Positions 35,501-43,933 of a stretch of 64,000 nt of DNA are shown here, piece after piece. How positions within the stretch are numbered: position 1 is the first letter of the stretch; the number at the start of each line of letters is the position of its first letter. Made by a program: the position numbers and the translations under genes. The DNA is from Kaistia defluvii (lineage in GTDB: Bacteria; Pseudomonadota; Alphaproteobacteria; Rhizobiales; Kaistiaceae). The DNA lies in NCBI RefSeq assembly GCF_026343955.1, contig NZ_JAPKNI010000007.1:62001-126000 (forward strand), read 5' to 3'. A model generated the notes under the pieces. That model was not told where the DNA came from. It saw only the letters and a program-made list of their open reading frames with translations, and searched no databases.

Positions 35501-36706
35501 ATGACCGAGCAGCCGGACGATTCTCATGCGCGCGGGGGCGCCAAGCTCAGGATCGTCCACTGCTTCCGATCGCCGGTCGGCGGCATCTTCCGACACGTCC
35601 GCGACCTCGCCGAGGCCCAGGCCGCCGAGGGGCACAGCGTCGGCATCGTCTGCGACTCCTCCACGGGTGGCGCGCGCGAGGAAGAACTGATCCAGGCCTT
35701 GCTGCCGCACCTCGAACTCGGGCTGCACCGGACGCCGATGAAGCGTCACGTTTCGCCTTCCGATCTCCTCGCCTTCCTGCGGCTGTTCCGCCGCATCAAG
35801 GCGCTCAATCCCGATATCCTGCATACGCATGGCGCCAAGGGCGGCGTGTATGGGCGCGGTATCGGCACGCTCTTGCGGGTCTTTGGTTCCAGCGTGGCTC
35901 GCATCTACTGTCCGCATGGCGGAAGCCTGCACTACGACGCGGCGACGCGCTCGGGCCGGCTGTTCTTCCGCATCGAGCGCCTGCTCGAGACGATGACCGA
36001 CGCGCTCATCTTCGTCAGCGATTACGAGGCGCGCGCCTATGGCGAGAAGGTCGGCCCTCCCCGCAAGCCCTGGCGGATCGTCCCCAACGGCATCCGCGAG
36101 GAGGAGTTCGAACCCGTCGTGACCCGGCCAGAGGCGGTCGATTTTCTCTATATCGGCATGATGCGCGACCTGAAGGGGACCGACGTTTTCATTGACGCCC
36201 TGGCACGGCTGCGCGATTGGCGCGGCATCGCGCCGACAGCCGAGATCGTCGGCGATGGGCCTGAGAAGGCGCGTTACCAGGCGCGCGTCCAACGCCTTGG
36301 CCTGGCGGCGACGACCCGCTTCCATCCGGCCATGGCGACGCGTACCGCCTTCGGCATGGCGAGGATCGTCGTCGTGCCGTCGCGGGCAGAATCGATGCCC
36401 TATGTCGTGCTGGAGGCCGCCGCGGCGGCCTGCCCCCTCGTCGCGACGCGGGTCGGCGGCATTCCGGAGATCTTTGCCGCCGAGCAGCATCGCCTGGTCG
36501 CTCCCGGCGACATTGCCGCGCTCGCCGAAGCCATGGGGGCGCTTCTCGAGGAGCCGTCCCGTGCGAAGGCGGAGGCGGAAAGGTTGCGCGAGATCGTCCA
36601 CCCCCGCTTTTCAATCCAGCATATGACCGCAGTCGTCGGTGCGCTCTATGGCGATTGCCGCCCCCGGCACCCGGAGGCATCCGGCAGCCGGAGGCCACGG
36701 CTCTAG
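35501..36706 (+). CDS. Family 4 glycosyltransferase
   Basis: 401 residues, GT-B fold. SPVGGIFRHVRDLA is the acceptor-side glycine-rich loop, ILHTHGAKGG is typical of GT4, and the donor site includes VPNGIREEEFEP, LYIGMMRDLKGTDVF and VPSRAESMPYVVLEAAAAACP (core SRAESMPYVVLEA). It probably adds a sugar to the lipid-linked EPS repeat unit. It is co-transcribed with the export lipoprotein. The last about 15 residues are Arg/Pro-rich and probably disordered. Confidence 0.88.
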   Translation: MTEQPDDSHARGGAKLRIVHCFRSPVGGIFRHVRDLAEAQAAEGHSVGIVCDSSTGGAREEELIQALLPHLELGLHRTPMKRHVSPSDLLAFLRLFRRIKALNPDILHTHGAKGGVYGRGIGTLLRVFGSSVARIYCPHGGSLHYDAATRSGRLFFRIERLLETMTDALIFVSDYEARAYGEKVGPPRKPWRIVPNGIREEEFEPVVTRPEAVDFLYIGMMRDLKGTDVFIDALARLRDWRGIAPTAEIVGDGPEKARYQARVQRLGLAATTRFHPAMATRTAFGMARIVVVPSRAESMPYVVLEAAAAACPLVATRVGGIPEIFAAEQHRLVAPGDIAALAEAMGALLEEPSRAKAEAERLREIVHPRFSIQHMTAVVGALYGDCRPRHPEASGSRRPRL

Positions 36707-36767
36707 TTCGCGCGCGACGCCTGAAGCCGTTGCGACGGCGGCTTGGTTTCGTGCGAAGCGACTCGCT

Positions 36768-37118
36768 TTAGCGCTCGGTCCACACGGCCAGTTCGTAGCC
36801 ATCCAGATCGGTGAAGTGGAATCGGCTGCCACCGGGAAAATCGAATGTCGGCGTGGTGATGCGCGCCCCTCCGGCTTCGATGCGCCTCTGCGTCTCCGCA
36901 AGATCGTCGGCGTAGAGGATGATCAGCGGCCCACCCGGCCGGGGCGTTCCGGGCGTGAAGCCGCCTGTCAGCCGGCCATCTGTGAATTCGCAATAGGCCG
37001 GACCGAACTCGGTGAAGGTCCAGCCGAAAACCTCGCCGTAGAAGGCCCTGGAGCGAGCGATGTCACCCACGGCGAATTCGATGTTGTCGATCTGTCGATC
37101 CTTGCCGCGTATTCCCAT
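36768..37118 (-). CDS. VOC-family (glyoxalase-like) protein
   Basis: 116 residues with one vicinal-oxygen-chelate module: IEFAVGDIARSRAFYGEVFGW at the start (core DIARSRAFYGEVFGW), then the second beta-alpha-beta unit ending FHFTDLDGYELAVW. Members are metal-dependent dioxygenases, isomerases or antibiotic-binding proteins; nothing here specifies which. It lies 76 bp downstream of the AraC gene on the same strand and may be its target. Confidence 0.85.
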   Translation of the reverse strand: MGIRGKDRQIDNIEFAVGDIARSRAFYGEVFGWTFTEFGPAYCEFTDGRLTGGFTPGTPRPGGPLIILYADDLAETQRRIEAGGARITTPTFDFPGGSRFHFTDLDGYELAVWTER

Positions 37119-37194
37119 GTTTCATTCTCCCGTGCTTGGAACGTGAATCCTTCTGACCGACGGGACGGCGCCGCGTCTTGGACAAAACCGCCAA

Positions 37195-37980
37195 TCACCG
37201 GGAAAGCTGGCGCAGGAACGCCCCGGCCGACATGCCGCAAAGGGACTGGACCTCACGGCTGAGGTGGGCCTGATCGGCAAATCCCGCCTCGACCGCCAGC
37301 GCGGCAAGGCTCGCGGGCGGCGATCGGCGGGCCATCGCCTGGAAGCGCTGGAACCGAAGAATCCGGTCGAGCATCTTCGGGCCGTAGCCAAAGTGCTCGC
37401 GGCTACGCCGCAGGAGGGTTCGCTCGCTGATGTCGAGGCGCTCGCGCAGCACCGCGATCGGTTCCGCAGTACCCAGCCCCTCGCCCAGCCAAGCGAACAT
37501 CCGCTCCGCGACGGGGTCCGGGGCCGCGACCGAAGGCGACAAGGCACGCAGTCCGGCCAGCAAGGCCCGAGCCGTCTGGCCGGTCGATACGGCATCGGCC
37601 ATCGGCTCGACAATTTCACCCAAGCGGCGGACGCTCCAGATGTCGGCGAGATCGACCGAGCGCCCAACCAGTTCCGACATGGGCAGGCCGAGCCAGCGCG
37701 CCGCCGCGCCCGCGCGAAAGCGGGCTCCCAGGACGATGGAGCCCGCCGCCAGGACGGGCCTGGCAACGGTGATGTCCGGACCGGCGACGAGCAGCCGCCC
37801 GTCCCGCCAGACGAGGTCGATGCAGCCATCCGGAACAACATCGACGGGGCCGTCCGAGGTGGTGGCCGCGCGATGGATCCAGACGCATCGGAAATGATCC
37901 CTCAGGGCTATCGGCGGCGCCACCTCGCGATAGAAGCCGGCGCCGTCGGCGAGCTGGTTGGTGTCCGGATAGTCCTTCAT
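37195..37980 (-). CDS. AraC-family transcriptional regulator (DUF6597 N-terminal domain)
   Basis: 261 residues from the ATG at 37980; the frame continues upstream to 38142 without coding character. The N-terminal half has DHFRCVWIHR and VVPDGCIDLVW, typical of the DUF6597 sensing domain. The C-terminal AraC domain contains DISERTLLRRSREHFGYGPK and AVEAGFADQAHLSREVQSLCG (core GFADQAHLSRE). Divergent from the polyprenyl glycosylphosphotransferase gene. With the VOC gene it forms a pair unrelated to polysaccharide synthesis. Confidence 0.87.
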   Translation of the reverse strand: MKDYPDTNQLADGAGFYREVAPPIALRDHFRCVWIHRAATTSDGPVDVVPDGCIDLVWRDGRLLVAGPDITVARPVLAAGSIVLGARFRAGAAARWLGLPMSELVGRSVDLADIWSVRRLGEIVEPMADAVSTGQTARALLAGLRALSPSVAAPDPVAERMFAWLGEGLGTAEPIAVLRERLDISERTLLRRSREHFGYGPKMLDRILRFQRFQAMARRSPPASLAALAVEAGFADQAHLSREVQSLCGMSAGAFLRQLSR

Positions 37981-38140
37981 CGCCGCATCCCGTTTCGCTG
38001 ACGCCGTCGAGCGGCATGTCTCTCCAGCCCCCTTAGCCCGAAGCTCAGCCTTCGTCGATTGGCGATGCGGCACTTCGCGGCAAAGGTTTGTTAGCGCTCG
38101 ACCGCTACTCTGCTGGCAGCATAGATAATTTGGCCAGGTC

Positions 38141-39640
38141 ATGACGTTCGATCCTCAACTGCGCCTCGCCCGGAATGCGATGCGCGGTTCCTTGAACGAC
38201 CACGCACTCGCGGTCGCCGACAGTCTCTCCACAGAGGCGATATCGCCACGCCTTCTGGCCGGCGCGATCCAGGTCATCGAGGCCGTTGCCCTGCTCGTCA
38301 TCGGCGTGCTGTCGTGGTTCCTGTCCTCTCCGGGCATCGCTTCGCTTGGCTGGGGCGAGACCATGCTGGTTATCGCCGCGCCGGCGATCGCCATCCTCGG
38401 CATTCGCTGGATCGGCGGCTATGCCGTGGCGGCGCTTCGCGATTACCTGCCGATTCTCTCGCGTATCCTGATTGGCTGGGGCCTCACCATCGCCATCGTC
38501 GCGGCCGGCAGCTTCTTCTTCCAGTTGGAGACCGATGGCCGGCGAGCCTGGCTCGGCATCCTGTTCCTGACCGGTGCTGCGTTCTTCATCCTGGAGCGGG
38601 TCACGGTTTCCGCCCTGGTCGAGCGCTGGACCAAGGAAGGGCGATTGGAACGCCGTGCCGTCATCGTCGGTGGTGGCGAACTGGCGGCGGAACTGCTGGC
38701 GGCACTTGGCGACCCGAGTTCCACCGATGTCCGCATCTGCGGCCTGTTCGACGACCGGAGCGACGATCGCTCGCCGGAAGAGGTTGCGGGAGTGCCCAAG
38801 CTCGGCACGGTCTCGGAACTTGTGGAGTTCGCCCGCCTCGCCCGCATCGACCTGCTGATCGTGACCTTGCCGATGAGCGCGGAAGGTCGCGTCCTGCAAC
38901 TGCTGAAGCAGCTCTGGGTTCTTCCGGTCGACATCCGCATCTCGGCCCTGGGCACCAAGCTGCGCTTCACGCCGAGGTCCTACTCCTATCTTGGCCCAGT
39001 CCCGCTGATCGACCTGTTCGATCGACCGATCGCCGGCTGGAACTCGCTGCTCAAGCGCATCTTCGACATCGTCTTCGCGACCATCGCGCTGATCCTCCTG
39101 TCGCCCGTCATGCTGATCACGGCCATCCTGATCCGCCTGGGCAGCCCCGGACCGGTGCTGTTCCGTCAGCAGCGCTACGGCTTCAACAACGAGGTCATCG
39201 ATGTTCTCAAGTTCCGTTCGATGTACCATCACATGCGCGACCCTTCGGCCAAGATCGCCGTCACCAAGGGCGACCCGCGCGTGACGCCGATCGGACGCTT
39301 CATCCGCCGCACCTCGATCGACGAGCTGCCGCAGTTGGTGAACGTGCTCCGCGGCGAACTCTCGCTGGTCGGCCCCCGACCGCACGCGGTCAACGCGCAT
39401 ACCGAGAACCGGCTCTGGGACCAGGTGGTCGATGGCTACTTCGCCCGTCACAAGGTCAAGCCCGGCGTCACCGGCTGGGCGCAGATCAATGGCTGGCGCG
39501 GCGAAGTCGATACGCCGGAGAAGATCCGTCGCCGCGTCGAATTCGACCTGCAGTATATCGAACGCTGGTCGGTCCCGTTCGATCTCTACATCCTGATGAT
39601 GACGCCCTTCTCGCTGATCAACGCCGAGAACGCCTATTGA
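38141..39640 (+). CDS. Undecaprenyl-phosphate glycosyl-1-phosphate transferase (WcaJ-like)
   Basis: 499 residues. About four N-terminal membrane helices, a Rossmann-like domain with RRAVIVGGGELAAEL, a further helix, and the C-terminal bacterial sugar transferase domain: LKRIFDIVFATIALI, GPVLFRQQRYGFN, VLKFRSMY, RRTSIDELPQL, VGPRPHAV and VKPGVTGWAQING. It starts EPS synthesis by moving a hexose 1-phosphate, often glucose, to undecaprenyl phosphate. Its stop overlaps the start of the ligase/polymerase gene (TGATG). Confidence 0.92.
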   Translation: MTFDPQLRLARNAMRGSLNDHALAVADSLSTEAISPRLLAGAIQVIEAVALLVIGVLSWFLSSPGIASLGWGETMLVIAAPAIAILGIRWIGGYAVAALRDYLPILSRILIGWGLTIAIVAAGSFFFQLETDGRRAWLGILFLTGAAFFILERVTVSALVERWTKEGRLERRAVIVGGGELAAELLAALGDPSSTDVRICGLFDDRSDDRSPEEVAGVPKLGTVSELVEFARLARIDLLIVTLPMSAEGRVLQLLKQLWVLPVDIRISALGTKLRFTPRSYSYLGPVPLIDLFDRPIAGWNSLLKRIFDIVFATIALILLSPVMLITAILIRLGSPGPVLFRQQRYGFNNEVIDVLKFRSMYHHMRDPSAKIAVTKGDPRVTPIGRFIRRTSIDELPQLVNVLRGELSLVGPRPHAVNAHTENRLWDQVVDGYFARHKVKPGVTGWAQINGWRGEVDTPEKIRRRVEFDLQYIERWSVPFDLYILMMTPFSLINAENAY

Positions 39641-40908
39641 TGCGCGTCGTGACGAGGCCGAGCGCGATTCCGGCGGGCATGGTCGCCAATGCGACCATCG
39701 GCAGCCTCGTCTTCCTGAGCGGCTTCGTCCTCTATGAGCCGGCCCCGTCCGACCTGCTGCTTTGCATCGTCGTCGTGATCTGGGCCTTTCTCGGGCTGAA
39801 GCTCAGCCGGCCGATGCTGCCGATGATCACGCTGATGCTCGCCTACCAGGCCGGCGGCCTGCTCTCCTTCACCCAGCTCAAGGTGTTCGTGAACCCGTCG
39901 ATCTACATGGCGACGACGGCGTTTCTGATCATCTCGTCGATCTTCTTCGCCGCAGTCATCCAGGTCGATACCGAAAGGCGATTGCGCACGATCGAGAAGA
40001 GCTACATCGCGGCCGCGATCCTGTGCTCGCTGATCGGCATCCTCGCCTATTTCGGCCTGATCCCCTATGCGCACCTGTTCACGCTCTATGATCGCGCCAA
40101 GGGGGTGTTCAAGGATCCGAACGTTTTCGGGCCCTATCTCGTCCTGCCCCTGGTCGTGCTGACCCGGGCGGTCCTGACCGACCGGCTGAAGAACTCCTTC
40201 TGGCGCATGGCCGGCATCTTGATCCTGCTGGCCGGCATCTTCCTGTCCTTCTCGCGCGCCGCCTGGGGCCTGGCGATCTTTGCGCTATTGCTGGTGACGC
40301 TGCTCGCCTTCCTGACCGAGCCGCGCCAGGGCCATCGCCTGCGCATGCTCGCCTATATCGCCGGCGGCATCCTGGTCGTGGCGCTGCTGCTCGCGCTGCT
40401 CCTGTCGATCCCGGTGGTGCAGGACCTATTCGCCCAGCGGTTCAAGCTGGTGCAGGAATATGACGGCGGCCGGCTCGGCCGCTTCGAGCGGCACATCATC
40501 GGCTTCTTCATGATCCAGGAGAAACCACTCGGCCTCGGCCCGTTCGAATTCGGCAAGATGATGGGCGAGGACGAGCACAATATGTGGCTGAAGGGCTTCA
40601 CCGCCTATGGCTGGCTCGGCGGCTTCTCCTACATCGCTCTCGTGATCTGGACGCTGGCGATCGCGACGCCGCTGGTGTTCCGGAACCGGCCCTGGACGCC
40701 ATTCATCCAGGGCGTCTATGCCGTCTATCTGGGCCATCTGATGATCCACAACGTCATCGACAACGACCACTGGCGGCACGTCTTCCTGATCTATGGCCTG
40801 CTCTGGGGCATCTATGCGCTGGAATGGAAGACGCGGCGCATGGAGCGGCTGCGGCCACAACCGCCGCCGCTCATTTTCGGCCCGGTTGCACTGCCGCGCG
40901 CCACCTGA
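39640..40908 (+). CDS. O-antigen ligase/polymerase family membrane protein
   Basis: 422 residues starting at the ATG that overlaps the upstream stop by one base. About ten or eleven membrane helices, FKDPNVFGPYLVLPLV, LSFSRAAWGLAIF and a large periplasmic loop ending in ERHIIGFFMIQEKPLGLGP, then DEHNMWLKGFTAYGW, which is the Wzy_C pattern of O-antigen ligases and EPS polymerases. It is coupled to the initiating transferase, so I favour an EPS polymerase (Wzy) role over LPS ligation. The C-terminal tail is rich in Arg and Pro. Confidence 0.85.
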   Translation: MRVVTRPSAIPAGMVANATIGSLVFLSGFVLYEPAPSDLLLCIVVVIWAFLGLKLSRPMLPMITLMLAYQAGGLLSFTQLKVFVNPSIYMATTAFLIISSIFFAAVIQVDTERRLRTIEKSYIAAAILCSLIGILAYFGLIPYAHLFTLYDRAKGVFKDPNVFGPYLVLPLVVLTRAVLTDRLKNSFWRMAGILILLAGIFLSFSRAAWGLAIFALLLVTLLAFLTEPRQGHRLRMLAYIAGGILVVALLLALLLSIPVVQDLFAQRFKLVQEYDGGRLGRFERHIIGFFMIQEKPLGLGPFEFGKMMGEDEHNMWLKGFTAYGWLGGFSYIALVIWTLAIATPLVFRNRPWTPFIQGVYAVYLGHLMIHNVIDNDHWRHVFLIYGLLWGIYALEWKTRRMERLRPQPPPLIFGPVALPRAT

Positions 40909-40927
40909 GCCACGTCACGCCAGTCCG

Positions 40928-41962
40928 CTAGAGCGTGACCACCTGGTGGGTCTGGATCGACTCGTCGGCGGCCAGCACGATCTTCAGGCTTTTCACGCCA
41001 TCGTTCATGTGATCCGTCAGGTCGAGGTCCTCCTCGATCGCCTTCAACAGATAAAGCTGCTCGCGCTCGCACAAGGCATTGTGATCCGGCTCGTCGGAGA
41101 CGTCGATGCGCTCGTCCGGCCTGCTCATGTCGGCATAGTGGCGAAGGATCTGGCTGGTCTTGGTGTGGGCGTTGATGTCGTCCGACTTCACGCCCGCATT
41201 GTTCTCGGCCATGACGATCGAGGCCGAGCCCTTCGGGCCGAACACGTCCTTCACGAAGAAGGCCTGCTCCGAAACCATCGGCCCCCAGCCGGCCTCGTAC
41301 CAGCCGACCGAGCCATCCTCGAACATCACCTGCAACTGGCCGTAATTGTTGATCGGCACTTCGTCCGTCAGCCGTGCGCCAATGGCGTGCACGCGCACCG
41401 GCTTGGCCGAGGTCATCTGGCACATCACGTCGACATAGTGCACGCCGCAATCGACGATCGGCGGGAAGCTCTGCATCAGCCGCTTGTGCCACTCCCAGGT
41501 CTCGCCATTCGACTGCTGGTTCAGATTCATGCGGAACACCAGCGGCGTGCCGAGTTCGCGCGCGATCTCGATGAACTTGATCCAGCTCGGGTGCTGGCGA
41601 AGGATATAGCCGATCACCAGCTTGCGATTGGTCCGCTTGGCGACTTCGACGACGCGCTCGGCGTCGGCGGCCGAGATCGCCATCGGTTTCTCCACGAAGA
41701 CATGCGCGCCCGCTTCCTCGACCGTCGAGGCGATCGGCTTCTCCAGGAAGACGTGCTTACCCGCCTTCAGCGCCGCGACGGCGGGGCCGACATGCTGGTC
41801 CCACATCGTGCAGATCGACACTGCGTCGATCTCGGGATCGGCAAGCAGGTAGTTGTAGTCGGCATAGGTCTTGGCGACGCCGAACTTGGCGCCCATCGCG
41901 GCAAGGCGATCCGGCTGGAGCTTGCAGAGCGCATCCGGCCCGACGAGTAGCTGCCGGCCCTC
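40928..41962 (-). pseudogene. Gfo/Idh/MocA oxidoreductase lacking its NAD-binding N terminus
   Basis: The first usable start (41896) gives 322 residues beginning MGAKFGV. Upstream, in the same frame, family-like residues (LVGPDALCKLQPDRLAA) continue to a TGA at 41965-41963 that is also the stop of the Nudix gene. The GxGxxG strand-helix that opens every Gfo/Idh/MocA protein is therefore missing. The rest is well kept: DAVSICT, an EKP motif, DCGVHYVDVM and a full C-terminal domain. The EKP block occurs twice in tandem. I call it a truncated, probably inactive gene; a functional short form cannot be excluded. Confidence 0.7.
41660..41761 (-). repeat. Tandem 51-bp in-frame duplication covering the EKP motif
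   Basis: Two adjacent 17-codon units, 41761-41711 and 41710-41660, encode GKHVFLEKPIASTVEEA and GAHVFVEKPMAISAADA. They put the catalytic-type lysine at residues 53 and 70 of the short oxidoreductase. Many third positions differ, so the duplication is not recent. Confidence 0.7.
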
Positions 41963-42469
41963 TCAGCGCCTGGGCTGTCCGTCGGCATGGCCGAGCAGCC
42001 GGCCATCCGCCTGGACCTCGCGCAGCAATCGGCCGAGTCCCTCATCCGAAACCAGGTCGATCGCTTCGCTGAGATTGCACCACCGGCGCTTGCGTTCGCC
42101 GCGCTCGCGCCATTGCAGCAGCGTGCCGCGGACGCGCAGCGCGAACATCGTGACGATGCAGTCGACGGTCGACTGGTCGCGAAGGATCTTTTCGTAATTG
42201 TAGGACCCCAGCACACGTTCATCGACGTCGCCGATCACGCCGGCCTCCTCGAAGGCTTCCGTGGCAGCGCTCTCGGGCGCCGTTCGTCCTTCGGCAAGCC
42301 AGCCCTTGGGGAACAGCCAGCGGCCGCGCTCACGCGACGTGACGAGCAGCACGCGGATGTCGCCATGCTTGTTGCGGCGCCACGGCAGCGCGCCGAACTG
42401 CTGGAAGGAATCGCCGTCTTCGATCGGGGTCCGGCGCCGGGAGGGCCGCTCCAGGATCAGCTCATCCAT
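41963..42469 (-). CDS. Nudix hydrolase with a non-standard Nudix box
   Basis: 168 residues from the ATG at 42469, preceded by GGAGG. FGALPWRRNKHGDIRVLLVTSR opens the Nudix fold (core GALPWR), then RWLFPKGWLAEGRTAPESAA and TEAFEEAGV form the box. Compared with the consensus G-x5-E-x7-REUxEExGU, the first Glu is Arg and the Arg of REU is Thr, while the metal-binding EE pair is kept. This variant occurs in alphaproteobacterial relatives of diphosphoinositol-type hydrolases. Its stop is the in-frame boundary to the decayed oxidoreductase. Confidence 0.83.
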   Translation of the reverse strand: MDELILERPSRRRTPIEDGDSFQQFGALPWRRNKHGDIRVLLVTSRERGRWLFPKGWLAEGRTAPESAATEAFEEAGVIGDVDERVLGSYNYEKILRDQSTVDCIVTMFALRVRGTLLQWRERGERKRRWCNLSEAIDLVSDEGLGRLLREVQADGRLLGHADGQPRR

Positions 42470-43156
42470 CAGGACAGACCTCCGGGACGCGCCTGTACCG
42501 GCGAGGAAGCCCCCGAGTTGGCGCGCATGATCAGGTGCCGCCAAGACGTCGCGGTCGCATGGGAGGTCAGGAAGAACGAAAACTCGAACATGAAAGGCTC
42601 CGGCTACGTGCACTGCACGAGACATTGGCCGCAAATCGACGATCTGGGGTCCCGGAGTGGAAGAACTGCGCGGTATTCAGCTCGACAAAATGCCACTCCG
42701 GGAGAAATCGCGCGTTTTCCCGGACAGCCTGGCAACAAAAAAACGAATCATCATAGACATGATGAAACTCATAATCCGCGATTCTGACTCAATTATGATT
42801 CACTCTAGGAAGAAGCAGCCGCCGCCACAAGGAATATGTCGAGTCCGCTGTTCTGCGCCAGCGACGGATGCCGACCCAAGGTCGATCCGATGTAGATGTG
42901 ATGCCGTCATAAGGTGCATCTGAATAGAAGCCGGGCCCAATATTTGCTCATCCGGCCCCTGCCTGTCATTCACCTTGGACCGCGTATCCGTTGCGAGGCA
43001 AGGTCGGTCGGGGCCGCTGCAGAGTGCGGAAACACCGCTGTGAGGTGGCCAGCTCGATCGTCTGTCAGGATGCGGACGCATTGCGCGGCGTGGCGGCTCC
43101 GGTACCTGCGCCGGTACCAAACTGCCGAGCGACCGGTGGTGCGCGCCGCGCCGGGC
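42470..43156. other. Gene-poor, lower-GC stretch between the Nudix and LysE genes
   Basis: 687 bp without a convincing gene; the small open frames here have no ribosome-binding site and no protein-like composition. The part from about 42690 to 42800 is strikingly A/T-rich for this chromosome and contains a perfect 7-bp inverted repeat with a 4-base spacer, TCATCAT-AGAC-ATGATGA (42748-42765). This is the likely promoter region of the leftward Nudix gene, and the rest may be gene remnants. Confidence 0.5.
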
Positions 43157-43777
43157 TTACGACTTGAATGCGAGCACGCCGCCCGCCGCGATCATCGCGC
43201 CGCCGGCCACGCGTCGGGCTGCATGGCGGAAGCGCCATTCCTTCGAAGCGAGTGCGATCCGTCCAGCGGCCATGGCGTAGGCAATCTTCACGCCCGCGAC
43301 AGCGACCACTGTGATCGCCGAGATCGCAGCGATGTCGACAATCGTCACGGCGGATAGATCGACCAGGACTGGAAACAGTGCTGCGTAGAACAGGATGGCC
43401 TTCACATCCCCGAGCGTCAGTCCAATGCCCGCCGCGAAACTGATCCACATGTCTCCGGCAGTTTCGTCCGGCTGCGGTCGGTACAATGCGGGCGAGGCAC
43501 TGCGGATCAGGCTCAGCCCGAACCAGACGAGATAGGCTGCCGCTGCGTAGCGGAGGATCGCAAAGAATGCGCCCATCGCCTCGGCTATGGCGGCCAGCCC
43601 GACAACCGCCAGGGCGACGAAGATCAGATCCCCCACGGCAATGCCGATGGCGGCGGCGATTCCCTGTCGTGTTCCATGGGTGGCCGACCTGATCACGACC
43701 AGAGCGACGCTCGAACTGGGCAGGGCGGCAAGAGCCACCATGACAAGAAAAAGCGATACCGAGCTCAGGAGGGTCAT
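43157..43777 (-). CDS. LysE/RhtB-family amino acid exporter
   Basis: 206 residues from the ATG at 43777; the frame continues upstream to 44065 over the divergent TetR gene and is not coding there. Six membrane helices. IRSATHGTRQGIAAAIGIAVGD (core HGTRQGIAAAIGIAVGD) is the LysE signature, followed by YLVWFGLSLIR and TLGDVKAILFY. It should export an amino acid or derivative. Divergent from a TetR gene, which is its probable repressor. Confidence 0.85.
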   Translation of the reverse strand: MTLLSSVSLFLVMVALAALPSSSVALVVIRSATHGTRQGIAAAIGIAVGDLIFVALAVVGLAAIAEAMGAFFAILRYAAAAYLVWFGLSLIRSASPALYRPQPDETAGDMWISFAAGIGLTLGDVKAILFYAALFPVLVDLSAVTIVDIAAISAITVVAVAGVKIAYAMAAGRIALASKEWRFRHAARRVAGGAMIAAGGVLAFKS

Positions 43778-43933
43778 GATGGTCCAGACTCCGGGAAATG
43801 CTCTCAGCCCGCACAAAATACTGGCTCTGCCGGCCGCGGCTGACAAGAGCCGTATCGTTTGCCGGTCGAAGCGAATGGATGATTGCGTATGATGGGCCGT
43901 GGACTTGCAACACCTGGGAAGCCGATATCCTGA

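Noticed and set aside
38314-39640. Long upstream extension of the ligase/polymerase frame
   Set aside because: The frame is open through the preceding transferase gene, but only the part from the ATG at 39640 has membrane-protein character.
42657-42923. 88-codon ORF in the gap upstream of LysE
   Set aside because: No ribosome-binding site, changing composition along its length and no recognisable motif; it crosses the A/T-rich patch expected to be regulatory.
42914-43357. 147-codon ORF overlapping the end of the LysE gene
   Set aside because: Arg/Cys/His-rich shadow frame, antisense to LysE over its last third.
43778-43933. TetR operator between the LysE and TetR genes
   Set aside because: I looked for a palindrome of TetR-site length and found none that was better than chance.
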